The notes under the pieces are model-generated. The model was not told the origin of the DNA. It saw nothing but the letters and a program-made list of their open reading frames with translations, and made no database searches. DNA of 64,000 bases from Verrucomicrobiota bacterium (GTDB lineage Bacteria > Verrucomicrobiota > Verrucomicrobiia > Chthoniobacterales > SZAS-18): contig JAFEGM010000043.1 of NCBI GenBank assembly GCA_018240025.1, positions 1 to 64,000 on the forward strand, read 5' to 3'. This document shows positions 16,673 through 29,662 of this stretch, one piece after another; position 1 is the stretch's first letter; the number at the start of each line of letters is the position of its first letter. The position numbers and the translations under genes were made by a program.

Positions 16673-18138
16673 GCGCCGCGACCATTGCCTCCCCCAAGCC
16701 GCCGCTGATCAAAAAGGACGCCTACTTCGGGCTCGCCTTCCTGGGCATCATGGTGCTGGCCATCCTTTGGATGGCCTTCTCGATCCAAAAGTGGGAAAAC
16801 GGCCACTTCGGGCTGCTGATGCTCGCGCTGATCGTCGTGGCCATCATGCTGGGCTTCCCCACCGCCTTCACGCTGATGGGCTTGGGGATGATTTTTGGCT
16901 TCTATGCGTACTACACCCCAGGACAGGAGGTCTTCAAGAATCCGATCTTCGACCTGATGGTGCAGAAGACCTGGGGCGTCATGACGAACGACGTGCTCAT
17001 CTCGGTGCCGTTATTCGTCTTCATGGGCTACATCGTGGAGCGGTCGAACATCATCGATAAGCTTTTCCGCTCGGTGCAGCTGGCCATGGGCAACATCCCG
17101 GCCTCGCTCTGCGTGGCGACCATCGTGACCTGCGCTGTCTTCGCGACCGCCACCGGCATCGTGGGCGCGGTCGTGACGCTGATGGGCCTGCTCGCTTTCC
17201 CGGCCATGCTGCGCTGCGGTTACGACATCAAACTCTCGGCCGGCGCCATCACGGCCGGCGGCTGTCTGGGCATCCTGATTCCGCCTTCGGTCCTGCTCAT
17301 TCTCTATGGAGCGACCGCTTCGGTGCCGGTGACGCGCCTCTACGCGGGCGCCTTCCTGCCGGGCATCATGCTGGCGCTGCTCTACGTCGGCTACGTGATG
17401 ATCCGGGCCATGATCAATCCGAGCCTGGCGCCCAAGCTGCCGCCGGAAGAGCGCGCGGGCATCACGGCCAAGGTCATCATCATCGAGCTCCTCAAGTCGT
17501 TCTTCCCGCTGGCCGCGCTCATCTTCGGCGTGCTCGGCACGATCGTCTTCGGCATCTGCACGCCCACCGAGGCAGCCGCGGTGGGATGTCTGGGCGCCTT
17601 CATTCTGGCGGCGGCTTATCGTCAGCTGACCTTCGCCAAGGTGGTCGAAAGCGTGAAGCTGACAGCCCGCACGACCGCCATGGTCTGCTGGCTGTTCGTC
17701 GGCTCGGCCATCTTCTCCGCCACCTTCGCGCTGCTCGGCGGACAGGAGATCATCGAGCGCTGGGTGCTCTCGCTCGGCCTCACGCCGATGCAGTTCATGC
17801 TCCTCTCGCAGGTGATCATCTTCCTCCTCGGTTGGCCCCTGGAATGGACCGAGATCATCGTGATCTTCATGCCCATCTTCCTGCCGATGCTGGACGATTT
17901 CAAAATCGACCCGCTCCTCTACGGCCTGTTGGTGGCTCTCAACCTGCAGACCGCCTTCCTCTCGCCGCCGGTCGCCATGGCCGCCTTCTACCTCAAGGGC
18001 GTGGCGCCGCCGCATGTGACGCTGAACCAGATCTTCGCCGGCATGATGCCATTCATGGGCATCCAGGTGTTCGCCGTGGTCTTGCTCTATATTTTCCCAG
18101 AAATAGGACTCTGGTTGCCAACGAAATTGTATAAATGA
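16669..18138 (+). CDS. dctM: TRAP transporter large membrane subunit (DctM)
   Basis: A 489-residue polytopic protein with 11-12 membrane segments, the sodium-coupled transport channel of the TRAP system. Family motifs include SVPLFVFMGYIVERSNI, the ATATGIVGAVVTLMG and GGCLGILIPPSVLLILYG re-entrant regions, and FGICTPTEAAAVG. Together with dctP and dctQ it completes a TRAP importer probably for 2-oxo acids or related carboxylates, which fits a catabolic neighbourhood with PutA. Confidence 0.95.
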   Translation: MSAATIASPKPPLIKKDAYFGLAFLGIMVLAILWMAFSIQKWENGHFGLLMLALIVVAIMLGFPTAFTLMGLGMIFGFYAYYTPGQEVFKNPIFDLMVQKTWGVMTNDVLISVPLFVFMGYIVERSNIIDKLFRSVQLAMGNIPASLCVATIVTCAVFATATGIVGAVVTLMGLLAFPAMLRCGYDIKLSAGAITAGGCLGILIPPSVLLILYGATASVPVTRLYAGAFLPGIMLALLYVGYVMIRAMINPSLAPKLPPEERAGITAKVIIIELLKSFFPLAALIFGVLGTIVFGICTPTEAAAVGCLGAFILAAAYRQLTFAKVVESVKLTARTTAMVCWLFVGSAIFSATFALLGGQEIIERWVLSLGLTPMQFMLLSQVIIFLLGWPLEWTEIIVIFMPIFLPMLDDFKIDPLLYGLLVALNLQTAFLSPPVAMAAFYLKGVAPPHVTLNQIFAGMMPFMGIQVFAVVLLYIFPEIGLWLPTKLYK

Positions 18139-18196
18139 CCTTGGTCGAGGGGACGATTTGACGAACTCATTCGGCGGGAGGCAACTGTGCCCCGCC

Positions 18197-18472
18197 ATGA
18201 CCAAGTTCATCTATCTTTTCGTCTGTCTGCTCGCTCTGGTGCCAAGTACCTTCGCGGCTTTCGTCGTCCTGCACGCCATTCCGGCGGCCGAACGGCAGGC
18301 CGCCGAACAGGGGAAGGACCAAACTACCTACAGCTATCGTTTCTACCGGGTCGGCATGGCTAGGCTGCACTTTGGGATCCACCGGCGACCCTGGGCTGCG
18401 CTGCTGGTGGTGCTAGGCGTCGCATTCTGGATCGCAGGCACGTTCTTCCTGCTTTCTGGCCCACTCGATTAG
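18197..18472 (+). CDS. Small membrane protein of unknown function
   Basis: A 91-residue protein with two predicted membrane helices (about residues 3-25 and 65-87) and a charged, Tyr-rich middle (QTTYSYRFYRVGMARLHFG). No family recognised. ATG 18197 is used; an upstream TTG in frame would add 13 residues. It sits 58 bp after dctM and converges with prfB. Confidence 0.6.
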   Translation: MTKFIYLFVCLLALVPSTFAAFVVLHAIPAAERQAAEQGKDQTTYSYRFYRVGMARLHFGIHRRPWAALLVVLGVAFWIAGTFFLLSGPLD

Positions 18473-18512
18473 GTCGGCCAGAAACTGGGAGCTGCAAAGG
18501 CGCCGAGGGAAC

Positions 18513-19653
18513 CTACTCCTCGTCGCCCGACGCCCCCTTCTGGCGCTTCAGCCCCCGCAGCTTGCCTTCGATGAACTCGTCGATCTCGCCGTCCATGACG
18601 CCCTGAACGTCGCTGGTTTCGACGCCGGTGCGGAGGTCGAGGACCTTTTGATAAGGCTGGAAGACGTAGCTGCGGATCTGGCTGCCCCAGGCGACGTCGC
18701 TCTTCTCGCCATACTGGCGGTCGAGTTCGGCCTGCTTCTTGTCGAGTTCCACCTGCATGAGCTTGGCCTGCAGGAGGCGCATGGCGGTCTCGCGATTGGC
18801 GCTCTGACTGCGCTCGGCCTGGCAGGCCGCGACGATGCCGGTGGGCTTGTGCACGATGCGCACGGCCGTTTCCACCTTGTTGACGTTCTGCCCGCCCTTG
18901 CCGCCAGCGCGGTAGGTGTCGACCTCGATGTCCTTCTCGTTGATCGTGATCACCACGCTGTCGTCCAACTCCGGCACGACGTCGACGCTGGCGAACGACG
19001 TGTGGCGTCGCGCGTTGGAGTCGAACGGCGAGATGCGCACTAGGCGATGGACCCCGCGTTCGCAGCTGAGATATCCAAAGGCGTACTCGCCCGAGATCTT
19101 GATGGTCGCGCTCTTGATGCCGGCCTCGTCGCCCGGCTGCACGTCGACCACGCCGACCTTGAAGCCGCTCCGCTCGGCCCAGCGATTGTACATGCGGAAG
19201 AGCATGTCGGCCCAGTCGCAGGACTCGGTCCCGCCGGCGCCGGAATTGAGCGTGAGGAAGCAGTTGCTGCGGTCGTTCTCGCCCGACATCAGCTGCTTGA
19301 TCTCGAAGGCCGCTAGGCGCTGTTCGACGCGCCCGTATTCGTCCGCGAATTCCGTCAGCGTGGCCGCCTTGGTCTCCGCGTCGGGCTCTTCGTCGGCCAG
19401 GAGCTTGAGGACCTCGACGTCCTCGACCGCCCGGGCGATCTCATGAAACGGCCCGATCTTCCCCTTCAGCTGGGAGACCTCCTCGACCTGTTTCTGCGCC
19501 TGCTCTTTTTTGTCCCAAAAGCCGGGCTCCGCCATGGCGGATTCCAGCTCGCTCAGCCGTGATTCCAGTTTGGGGAGGTCAAAGATACCTCCTGAGCTGG
19601 CCCACGCGGGCCTTGAGTGCGTCGGTCTGCAATGCGTTGGGATCGGCTGCCAT
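18513..19653 (-). CDS. prfB: Peptide chain release factor 2, expressed by programmed +1 frameshift
   Basis: RF2 recognises UGA and UAA stop codons and triggers peptide release. The gene starts at ATG 19653 and reads 24 codons ([20 protein letters not shown]...) to an in-frame TGA at 19579-19581. The frame then continues +1 from GAC (19580-19578) for 355 residues, giving a protein of about 379. Domains follow in order: N-terminal helices, SPF tripeptide for stop recognition ([10 protein letters not shown]), and the GGQ catalytic loop ([10 protein letters not shown]). The internal ATG at 19535 is not the start: it would lose conserved N-terminal helix residues. Convergent with the small membrane protein gene; nrdB lies upstream on the same strand. 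Confidence 0.96.
19578..19593 (-). other. prfB: prfB programmed +1 frameshift site
   Basis: On the minus strand the sequence reads AGGAGGTATCTTTGAC: a Shine-Dalgarno-like AGGAGG three bases before the slippery CTT, then the stop TGA and C. This is the canonical autoregulatory element. When RF2 is scarce the ribosome pauses at UGA, slips from CUU to UUU and continues at GAC. Confidence 0.95.
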
Positions 19654-19670
19654 GGTCAGGATCCGATAGC

Positions 19671-19721
19671 GCGCGCGACGCCGCTCCGCAACGACCGCCG
19701 CGGAGAAATTGCGTCGCGCGC
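19671..19721. terminator. Nested inverted repeat between nrdB and prfB
   Basis: An outer 11-bp perfect inverted repeat (GCGCGCGACGC / GCGTCGCGCGC) encloses an inner one (CTCCGC 19684-19689 / GCGGAG 19700-19705). It lies in the 87-bp gap after the nrdB stop and before prfB. There is no T-tract, so it may be a Rho-type or mRNA-stabilising structure. Confidence 0.45.
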
Positions 19722-19740
19722 TCTGACCCAGCGCGAAGCC

Positions 19741-20808
19741 TTACCAATCCAGCGTCCCGGCGCCGGCCTTGGCGTATTCGGTGACCCGCGTCTCGAAGAA
19801 GTTCTTCTCCTTCTGCAGGTCCATCGTCTCGCCCAGCCAGGGGAACGGGTTCTTGCTGCCGTAGCGGGCCGGCAGGCCGATGCGCTCGAAACGGCGGTCG
19901 GCGATGTGCTGCACGTACTCGCGGAACAGATTGGCATTGAGTCCGAGGATGCCACGCGGGAGGCAGTCCTGCGCATAGGCGATCTCGAGTTCCACCGCGC
20001 GGGTGATCATGTCGGTGATCTCCTGCTGCAGCGCCGGCGTCCAGGCGGCGGGGTTCTCCTCCTTGATACCGTTGATCAGGTCGATGCCGAAGTTCAGATG
20101 GATCGACTCGTCGCGCATGATGTACTCGAACTGCTCGCCGATGCCGGTCATGCGGTTCTGCCGCTTGAACGAGAGGATCATGACGAACCCGGAGTAGAAG
20201 AAGATGCCCTCCATGATGACGTAGAACCCGACCAGGTTCTTGAGGAACTTCTGGATCCCTTCGACCGACTCGGTGTTGAAGTTCGGATCGATCAGATCCT
20301 CCGTCAGGGTCATCTCGAAAGCATCCTTTTCATGGATGCTGTTGACCTCGTGATACATGTTGAAGATCTCCCGCTGATCCAGCGAGAGGCTCTCGACGAT
20401 GTAATGGAAGGTGTGCGTGTGGATGGCTTCCTCGAAGGCCTGCCGCAGCAGATACTGGCGGCATTCCGGGTTCGTGACGTGCTTGAAGATGGCCAGCACG
20501 ATGTTGTTCCCGACCAGCGACTCCGCCGTCGAGAAGAACCCCAGGTTGCGCATGATCACACGGCGCTCGTCCGGCGTCAGGCGGTTGGATTTCCAAAGTT
20601 CGATGTCCCGCTGCATCGGCACCTCGGTCGGCATCCAGTGGTTGGCGCAGCCGTTGTTGTAGTGCTCCCAGGCCCACTTGTATTTCAGGGGCATCAGCTG
20701 GTTCACATCGACCGCCTTGCAGTTGATGAGACGTTTGTCCTCCGCGTTGATGCGCTTGGCGAGGTCGTGGGCGACGGGGCGTTCTCCGGTGGCAGTGCAG
20801 CAGCTCAT
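19741..20808 (-). CDS. nrdB: Ribonucleotide reductase class Ic small subunit (Mn/Fe type)
   Basis: A 355-residue radical-generating subunit of class I ribonucleotide reductase, partner of NrdA, making deoxyribonucleotides. Metal ligands read Glu96 (TAES), Glu127 and His130 (EEAIH), Glu200 and Glu234/His237 (RDESIH). The position of the tyrosyl radical is Phe134 (THTF), and the first ligand is Glu rather than Asp. Both are the class Ic hallmarks known from Chlamydia trachomatis, which uses a Mn(IV)/Fe(III) cofactor instead of a tyrosyl radical; from memory all these positions are offset by seven from the chlamydial protein. The later sequence ([20 protein letters not shown]) is also strongly chlamydia-like. 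It follows nrdA by 81 bp. Confidence 0.96.
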   Translation of the reverse strand: MSCCTATGERPVAHDLAKRINAEDKRLINCKAVDVNQLMPLKYKWAWEHYNNGCANHWMPTEVPMQRDIELWKSNRLTPDERRVIMRNLGFFSTAESLVGNNIVLAIFKHVTNPECRQYLLRQAFEEAIHTHTFHYIVESLSLDQREIFNMYHEVNSIHEKDAFEMTLTEDLIDPNFNTESVEGIQKFLKNLVGFYVIMEGIFFYSGFVMILSFKRQNRMTGIGEQFEYIMRDESIHLNFGIDLINGIKEENPAAWTPALQQEITDMITRAVELEIAYAQDCLPRGILGLNANLFREYVQHIADRRFERIGLPARYGSKNPFPWLGETMDLQKEKNFFETRVTEYAKAGAGTLDW

Positions 20809-20889
20809 GGTACAGACGGATTGAGGTTGGGGAGGGCTGATTGAAAGTAGCTAACGGTCGAGGCGGAGGAGGAGGCGCACAGCCCGGCC

Positions 20890-23823
20890 TCATTGGCAGG
20901 CTTCGCAGGTCGGATCGAGCAGGCTACAGGCCTTCACGTTGGTCATGTCGGTCGCGGAGCCGGTCACGAGGACGGGGTCGGTCGCCACGGTCGGAGCCAG
21001 CGCCTTGTCGCGCTGGATCTTGATATTGGCGCTGGCGCTCTTGTTCTTCATCCACTTGGGCTGAATGCCGCGGCGATTGACGTCGACCGTGCTCTTCTCG
21101 ACCTGCGTGGCGGCCAGCGTGCGGAGGTAGTAGGTCGTCTTCAGGCCCTTCTTCCAGGCCTCGAAGTACATGTCGTTCAGCTTCCGGCCGTTGGGCGCGT
21201 TCATGTAGAGGTTGAGCGACTGGCCCATGTCGATCCACTTCTGCCGGCGGCTGGCGCATTCGACCAGCCAGTGCGGGTCGATCTGGAAGGCGGTGCGGAA
21301 GACCTCCTTGATGTCGTCGGGGATGCGCTCGATCTCGTGCACTTCGCCGTCGTAGTACTTCAGGTCGTTGACCATCTCGGGATCCCAGAGGCTGCGCTCT
21401 TTCAGCGCGTTCACGAGGTACTCGTTGATGGTCGCGAAATCGCCCGAGAGGTTCGACTTCACGAAGAGGTTTTTGTACATCGGCTCGATCGACTGGCTTA
21501 CGCCGACGATGTTGGAAATCGTGGCGGTCGGCGCGATGGCCATGCAGTTCGAATTGCGCATCCCGTGCGTCTGGATGGCCAGGCGCACCTTGGTCCAGTC
21601 GAGCGTGCTGGAGCGATCGAGCTCGACCGCTTCGCCGCGCTCGGCCGCGAGCTGATCGGCGGCGTCCATCGGGAGCAGACCCCGATCCCACTTCGAGCCC
21701 TTGAACGTCTCGTAGGCGCCCCGCTCGCGCGCCAGCTCGGTGCTGGCGAGGATGGCGTAGTAGGAGATCGCCTCCATGGACTGGTCGGCGAAGTCGACCG
21801 CGAACTCGCTGGCATACGGAATGCCGAGCTTATAAAGCGCGTCCTGGAAGCCCATCAGGCCGAGGCCGACCGGGCGATGGCGGAGATTGGCCCGGCGCGC
21901 TTCGGGGATCGGGTAGTAGTTGATGTCGATGACGTTATCGAGCATCCGCATCGCCGTGCGCACCGTCGTTTCCAGCTTCTCGTAATCGAGGCTGTCGTCG
22001 GTCACGTGCGCCGCCAGGTTGACCGAGCCGAGATTGCAAACCGCCACCTCGTCCTTGGTCGTGTTGAGCAGGATCTCGGTGCAGAGGTTGGACGAATGCA
22101 CCACGCCCATGTGGTCCTGGGGCGAGGCGATGTTCGACGGATCCTTGAAGGTGATCCACGGGTGCCCCGTTTCGAAGAGCATCGCGATCATCTTCTTCCA
22201 CAGGTCCAGCGCCTGGACCTTCTTGAAGAGCGTGATCTCGCCGCGCTCGGCCATGGCCTCGTATTCCGCGTAGCGCTCGCCGAAGCGTTTGCCGTAGAGA
22301 TCGTGCAGATCCGGCACGTCGCTCGGACTGAAGAGCGTCCAGCTCTCGTTGCGCTGCACGCGCTGCATGAACAGGTCGGGAATCCAGTTCGCCGTGTTCA
22401 TGTCGTGCGTCCGGCGGCGCTCGTCGCCGGTGTTCTTGCGCAGCTCGAGGAAGTCCTCGATGTCGAGGTGCCAGGTCTCGAGGTAGGCGCACATGGCGCC
22501 CTTGCGCTTGCCGCCTTGATTGACCGCCACGGCGGTGTCGTTGGCGACCTTGAGGAACGGCACCACGCCCTGACTCTCGCCGTTGGTGCCGCGGATGAGC
22601 GAGCCCGTGGCGCGGACGTTGGTCCAGTCGTTGCCGAGCCCACCGGCCCATTTCGAGAGCTTGGCATCGTCGGAGATGACCTTGAAGATGTGGTCGAGGT
22701 CGTCCATCACCGTACTCAGGTAGCAGGACGAGAGCTGCGGATGCAGCGTGCCGCTGTTGAACAGGGTGGGGGTGGAGGAGGTGAAGCGGAAGGTCGAGAG
22801 GAGCTCGTAGAACTCGATCGCGCGCTCGTTCTTCGTCTCGCCTTCCACCAGGGCCAGGCCCATGGCCACGCGCATCCAGAAATACTGCGGCACCTCGATC
22901 CGCGTGCCGCGATGATGCAGCAGGTAGCGGTCGTAGACCGTCTGCATGCCCATGTACTGGAACTGCCGGTCACGCTCGGGCCGCAGCGCGGCCGCGATCC
23001 GCGGCAGGTCGTAGGTCAGCAGCGAGGAATCCAGCCGGCCGACCTCGACGCCATACTGCACGTATTCGGCGAAGCGCTCGCGGTGCAGGTTGGCCACGCT
23101 GGCGGGGTCGACGTTGCTGTTGGCGAAGACCTCGCGGTAGACCGTGTTGAGCAGCAGGCGCGAGGCGACGTACGAATAGGCGGGATCGCGCTCTACGCGG
23201 GCCTTGGCGGCGAAGAGCATCGCCTTCTCGATCTCCTCCTGCTTCACGCCGTCGTAGAGATTCTGCAGCGTTTCCTCGGCCAGCTCGCGCCAGTCGCAGA
23301 CGCTTTCGTAACCGGCGCAGGCCCGGATGATCTCGCGGCGGATCGCTTGGACGTTGAGCGGCTGACCCGTGCCGTCGGCCAGCGTCATCATCATGCGCGG
23401 CTCGTGCGGGGCCGGGGTGCCTTCCTGGCCTTCCTGCAGCAGGCGGGCCTTGCGGCGCTCCTCCCGGAAAAGGATGTACCCGCGGGCGACCAAGTGCTGG
23501 CCCGCGCGCATGAGCTCGGTTTCGACGACATCCTGGATAAGTTCGATTTCCAGCTCGCGTCCGGCCCTCTCAGCCGCCACGCAACGCTGCACCACCGCCT
23601 GGGTCAGGCAGTCGACATCGAGACGCATCTGGGGCTCCAGCGGCACGTCCTTGCCCAGCTCGTGCACATCCCGGAAGGCGGCTTCGAGGGCGATGGCCAC
23701 GCGGGATTCGTCAAACGGAACGGTACGACCGTCGCGCTTGCGGACGGTGAGCGCCTCGGAGGCAGGCGAGGAGAGGGGGACTTCGAGGCCGAGCAAAGTC
23801 TGGGTTTCGGCGGCAGCGGACAT
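20890..23823 (-). CDS. nrdA: Ribonucleotide reductase class I large subunit
   Basis: A 977-residue catalytic subunit. Two ATP-cone-like regulatory domains precede the barrel (first about residues 27-125, [15 protein letters not shown]; second about 138-235), as in chlamydial-type enzymes. Catalytic cysteines are visible in SSCYLST, NLCTEIL (with the Glu) and AVCNLGS, the radical-transfer tyrosines in TYYLRT, and the reducible C-terminal pair in CEACQ. Start chosen at 23823 ([12 protein letters not shown]); the open frame extends 55 codons upstream into the control region with no similarity. Paired NrdR boxes lie 162-209 bp upstream. Confidence 0.95.
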   Translation of the reverse strand: MSAAAETQTLLGLEVPLSSPASEALTVRKRDGRTVPFDESRVAIALEAAFRDVHELGKDVPLEPQMRLDVDCLTQAVVQRCVAAERAGRELEIELIQDVVETELMRAGQHLVARGYILFREERRKARLLQEGQEGTPAPHEPRMMMTLADGTGQPLNVQAIRREIIRACAGYESVCDWRELAEETLQNLYDGVKQEEIEKAMLFAAKARVERDPAYSYVASRLLLNTVYREVFANSNVDPASVANLHRERFAEYVQYGVEVGRLDSSLLTYDLPRIAAALRPERDRQFQYMGMQTVYDRYLLHHRGTRIEVPQYFWMRVAMGLALVEGETKNERAIEFYELLSTFRFTSSTPTLFNSGTLHPQLSSCYLSTVMDDLDHIFKVISDDAKLSKWAGGLGNDWTNVRATGSLIRGTNGESQGVVPFLKVANDTAVAVNQGGKRKGAMCAYLETWHLDIEDFLELRKNTGDERRRTHDMNTANWIPDLFMQRVQRNESWTLFSPSDVPDLHDLYGKRFGERYAEYEAMAERGEITLFKKVQALDLWKKMIAMLFETGHPWITFKDPSNIASPQDHMGVVHSSNLCTEILLNTTKDEVAVCNLGSVNLAAHVTDDSLDYEKLETTVRTAMRMLDNVIDINYYPIPEARRANLRHRPVGLGLMGFQDALYKLGIPYASEFAVDFADQSMEAISYYAILASTELARERGAYETFKGSKWDRGLLPMDAADQLAAERGEAVELDRSSTLDWTKVRLAIQTHGMRNSNCMAIAPTATISNIVGVSQSIEPMYKNLFVKSNLSGDFATINEYLVNALKERSLWDPEMVNDLKYYDGEVHEIERIPDDIKEVFRTAFQIDPHWLVECASRRQKWIDMGQSLNLYMNAPNGRKLNDMYFEAWKKGLKTTYYLRTLAATQVEKSTVDVNRRGIQPKWMKNKSASANIKIQRDKALAPTVATDPVLVTGSATDMTNVKACSLLDPTCEACQ

Positions 23824-23984
23824 GGCGGCGGGAGTGGGAGGAGTGGATTCGCGAGGCGAGGCATCCGTCAGGTGTCCCGCGCAGCACCATCTGCCGCGCC
23901 GGGCGTCCCTGCCTGGGCGGCTTGCGGAGGCGAAAAAGCGGCTTCGGAAGACCCCTTCAGAAACCGCTCGTTCGCCGGCGCAAA

Positions 23985-24032
23985 CCACTACAGGTAGTGT
24001 CCGGACTTCTCGCGAAGCACTGGCAGTAGTAA
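23985..24032. promoter_or_regulatory. Twin NrdR boxes upstream of nrdA
   Basis: Two 16-bp sites: CCACTACAGGTAGTGT (23985-24000) and GCACTGGCAGTAGTAA (24017-24032). The first has perfect arms CACTAC/GTAGTG and fits the NrdR consensus acaCwAtATaTwGtgt at about 12 positions; the second is weaker. Their centres are 32 bp apart, the three-turn spacing typical of NrdR operators. NrdR represses reductase genes according to bound ATP or dATP. The rest of the 312-bp gap (23824-24135) has no gene. Confidence 0.75.
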
Positions 24033-24053
24033 TTTCCGTGCCAAATGGTGCAA
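24026..24053 (-). promoter_or_regulatory. Possible nrdA promoter overlapping second NrdR box
   Basis: On the minus strand TTGCAC (24053-24048) and TACTAC (24031-24026) are 16 bp apart. The -10 is a weak match, but it falls inside the second NrdR box, which would explain repression. Confidence 0.35.
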
Positions 24054-24135
24054 GGAAAAGCGTGGCGTTCTCTGGAAGATTTTTTTGCGACTTCAGCTTG
24101 CGTGACGTTTTCGCCTTGCCCGCCAGAGAGGGTTT

Positions 24136-24666
24136 CTAATTACCATAATTGGAGACCGACCCGGAATTCCCCGGCATAGACCTGAACCATCGGGTCACTC
24201 TGAAGTCAGCGTGTTCGAGAAGACACTCACCGGCGCGAAAAAGATCCTCAAACTCGGGAAAGACCGCTTCGCCTTCGGCATGGCGGTGGACGCGTGTCAA
24301 CCACAATTCGGAGCAGCGCGGCAACATTTGCCGATACACCTCGGCCCCGCCTGCGACGAAGACCCGCGCGGAAGCGACAGTGTCGGGATCGAACGCCGCG
24401 AGGTCGGAAATCAGCTCTACATCTTGGGGTGGTGCGAAGGGGAGAATTCGACGACTCGCGACCAAATTCTTCCGACCCGGCAGCGGGCGGCCGATGGACT
24501 CGAGAGTTTTCCGGCCCATCAAGACCGCATGTCCGAGGGTGGCGGAGCGGAACCAGCGGAACTCGTCGGGGATGTGCCACGGCATGCGTCCGTCCACGCC
24601 AATTACGCGATTTTCGGCCATCGCGCCGATCGCGATCAACTTGGGGTGCGGCTGCACGTTGCTCAT
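24136..24666 (-). CDS. folA: Dihydrofolate reductase
   Basis: A 176-residue NADPH-dependent enzyme reducing dihydrofolate to tetrahydrofolate for thymidylate and purine synthesis. Motifs in order: IAIGAMAENRVIGVDGRMPWHIPDEFRWF in pieces, including the substrate-binding acidic residue in PWHIPDE; MGRKTLESIGRPLPGR for NADPH; and VFVAGGAEVYRQ. Start at 24666 (MSNVQPHPKLIAIG); a further upstream ATG gives an unrelated 25-residue extension. It sits between secA and nrdA on the same strand, a position that fits nucleotide supply. Confidence 0.95.
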   Translation of the reverse strand: MSNVQPHPKLIAIGAMAENRVIGVDGRMPWHIPDEFRWFRSATLGHAVLMGRKTLESIGRPLPGRKNLVASRRILPFAPPQDVELISDLAAFDPDTVASARVFVAGGAEVYRQMLPRCSELWLTRVHRHAEGEAVFPEFEDLFRAGECLLEHADFRVTRWFRSMPGNSGSVSNYGN

Positions 24667-24805
24667 GAGGCTCCCTCGCGGCGGCCTGAGTCCTGCGCAA
24701 GCGGCGGGTCGTTGCAAAGCAGACGCCCAGCGATCAGCCAAGGCCTCTGCATGGAGAGAGCCCGGCCGGAAATCTCCTGCGTCCGCGCCGATGCGCGCCA
24801 GCGAC

Positions 24806-27886
<3,081 letters not shown>

Positions 27887-27989
27887 GTCGTACGGAGATA
27901 AAAGGGGAGGGCACCTTCCGCAGAAATGCCACCGTGACAAGGCATTCCGCTGTGTCAGTGGCTGATTCGGTGTGTCCGATTTGGCCTGA

Positions 27990-29588
27990 CTATCGCTTGA
28001 GACGCCTTCTGAGCAGCGCCACGGCCGTCTGCATCTCGGGCACCCCGAGAAAGTGGCAGCTGACCAGGAAGAGCGTGCCCGCCAGTCCGATCGTTCCGAA
28101 GAGGTAGATCAGCTTGCAAAAGAGGCTGAACTGGGGGAAGGCCTGGAGGACCGTGAATTGCGCGGTCAGACAGACCGCGGCCATTCCTGCCACGGCGACC
28201 GCCAAGCGGCCGAGACTCGCCGCCAGCGCGGCGGTTTCCAGCCCGCCCAGGTGCTGGCGCATGAAGTGATAAAGGAGTCCGAAGTTGAGCAGGGCGATGG
28301 CGGAGGTGCTCAGCGCCAGCCCCCGATGCCCCCAACCCAGCCACTGGGCGAGCGTGAAGTTGAGCAGGAGATTCACCCCGATCGAGAGGAAGCTCACGTT
28401 CATGGGGGTGTTGCGTCGATCGATCGCGTAGAACGCCGGTGCCAGCACCTTGATGCAGGAATACCCCACCAACCCGAGCGCGTAATAGCGCAGCGCCCCG
28501 GCCGTCTCGAGCGTCGCGGTATGGTCGAACTTCCCGCGCTCGTAAATCAGACCGATAATGGGGTCTGCCAGGCAGGCCAAACCGACCGCAGAAGGGAACG
28601 TAAAAAAGCACGCCAAACGCAGGCCCCGAGCCAGTACGACGCGAAATTCCGTCAGGTCGCCCAGAGCCGCGTACTTGGACACGAGTGGGAGGGTCACGGT
28701 GGCGATGGCCACCCCAAAGACGCCCAGCGGCAGCTGCATCAGGCGAAAGGCATACTGCAGCCAGGCGACCGCGCCTTCCTGGAAGGAGGCAAAGACGCCA
28801 TTTACCACCACGTTCACCTGCACCGCGGAGCCGGCAATGATGGCCGGAAGCATGAGCGTAAAAACACGGCGAACTCCTGCATCCATGGGGTCCCAGACGA
28901 ATTTCCACGCAAACCCGGCGCGGTGTAGCGACGGCAGCTGGACGCCGAGCTGGAGCAACCCTCCCAGGAGGGTGCCGAGGCTGAGTCCGATCAAGGAGCG
29001 CGGCCCAAAGGCCGGGTCCATCCACCAGCCGAAGGCCACCCCGCCGGCGATCGATCCCAGATTAAAGAAGCTCGAAGCCATCGCGGGAGCCGCGAAGATG
29101 CCCTTGGCATTGAGCATTCCCATGACCAGCGCGGCCAGGGAAACGAGCAGGATGAAGGGATACATGATCCTCAGCAGGGTCGCCGTAAAAACGACGTCAG
29201 AGGCTGAAAATCCCGGGGCCTGCAGGCGAACGAGCAGGGGCGCGAAAGCCATGCCGAGCAGCACCAGCACGCTCATGAATACGGTCACCAGGGAGGCGAC
29301 GCGGGCACCCAGGGCCCAGGCGGAGGCGTCGCCTTCCTTGGCCATTTTCTGGCTGAAAACGGTTACGAAGGCCGTCGAGAGCGCGCCTTCCGCGAACAGG
29401 TCCCGCAGCAGGTTCGGAATCCGGAACGCGATCATGAACGCGTCGAGATACCGCGTGGCGCCGAACAGCGCGGCGATGATGAGATCCCGTATCAATCCAA
29501 GCACCCGGGAGGTCATGACCGCCAGTCCGATGATTCCGACCTGCTTGGTCGTCTGGGCGGCGGTGGGTCGGGAGGCAGGCTCGGACAT
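27990..29588 (-). CDS. murJ: Lipid II flippase MurJ
   Basis: A 532-residue inner-membrane protein with 14 membrane helices, which flips lipid II for peptidoglycan synthesis. The N-terminal [18 protein letters not shown] and the [24 protein letters not shown] stretch are family hallmarks, and [17 protein letters not shown] is also present. Start at 29588 (MSEPASRP); an upstream start would add 21 basic residues. It is followed by secA on the same strand. Confidence 0.95.
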   Translation of the reverse strand: MSEPASRPTAAQTTKQVGIIGLAVMTSRVLGLIRDLIIAALFGATRYLDAFMIAFRIPNLLRDLFAEGALSTAFVTVFSQKMAKEGDASAWALGARVASLVTVFMSVLVLLGMAFAPLLVRLQAPGFSASDVVFTATLLRIMYPFILLVSLAALVMGMLNAKGIFAAPAMASSFFNLGSIAGGVAFGWWMDPAFGPRSLIGLSLGTLLGGLLQLGVQLPSLHRAGFAWKFVWDPMDAGVRRVFTLMLPAIIAGSAVQVNVVVNGVFASFQEGAVAWLQYAFRLMQLPLGVFGVAIATVTLPLVSKYAALGDLTEFRVVLARGLRLACFFTFPSAVGLACLADPIIGLIYERGKFDHTATLETAGALRYYALGLVGYSCIKVLAPAFYAIDRRNTPMNVSFLSIGVNLLLNFTLAQWLGWGHRGLALSTSAIALLNFGLLYHFMRQHLGGLETAALAASLGRLAVAVAGMAAVCLTAQFTVLQAFPQFSLFCKLIYLFGTIGLAGTLFLVSCHFLGVPEMQTAVALLRRRLKR

Positions 29589-29662
29589 CGGGCGAACGGC
29601 TCCCGAGATACCACGAACCCCAGCCCCGTGCGAATGACGCCGCGGGGGCATGGGCCGAGACG

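Noticed and set aside
18513..19535. RF2 starting at the internal ATG 19535
   Set aside because: It would drop conserved N-terminal residues that are present upstream across the programmed frameshift.
20893..23997. A 1,034-codon open frame on the plus strand opposite nrdA
   Set aside because: It is the antisense shadow of nrdA in GC-rich sequence; no similarity and no start signal. The same holds for the long plus-strand frames at 11208-14081 and 24149-27901.
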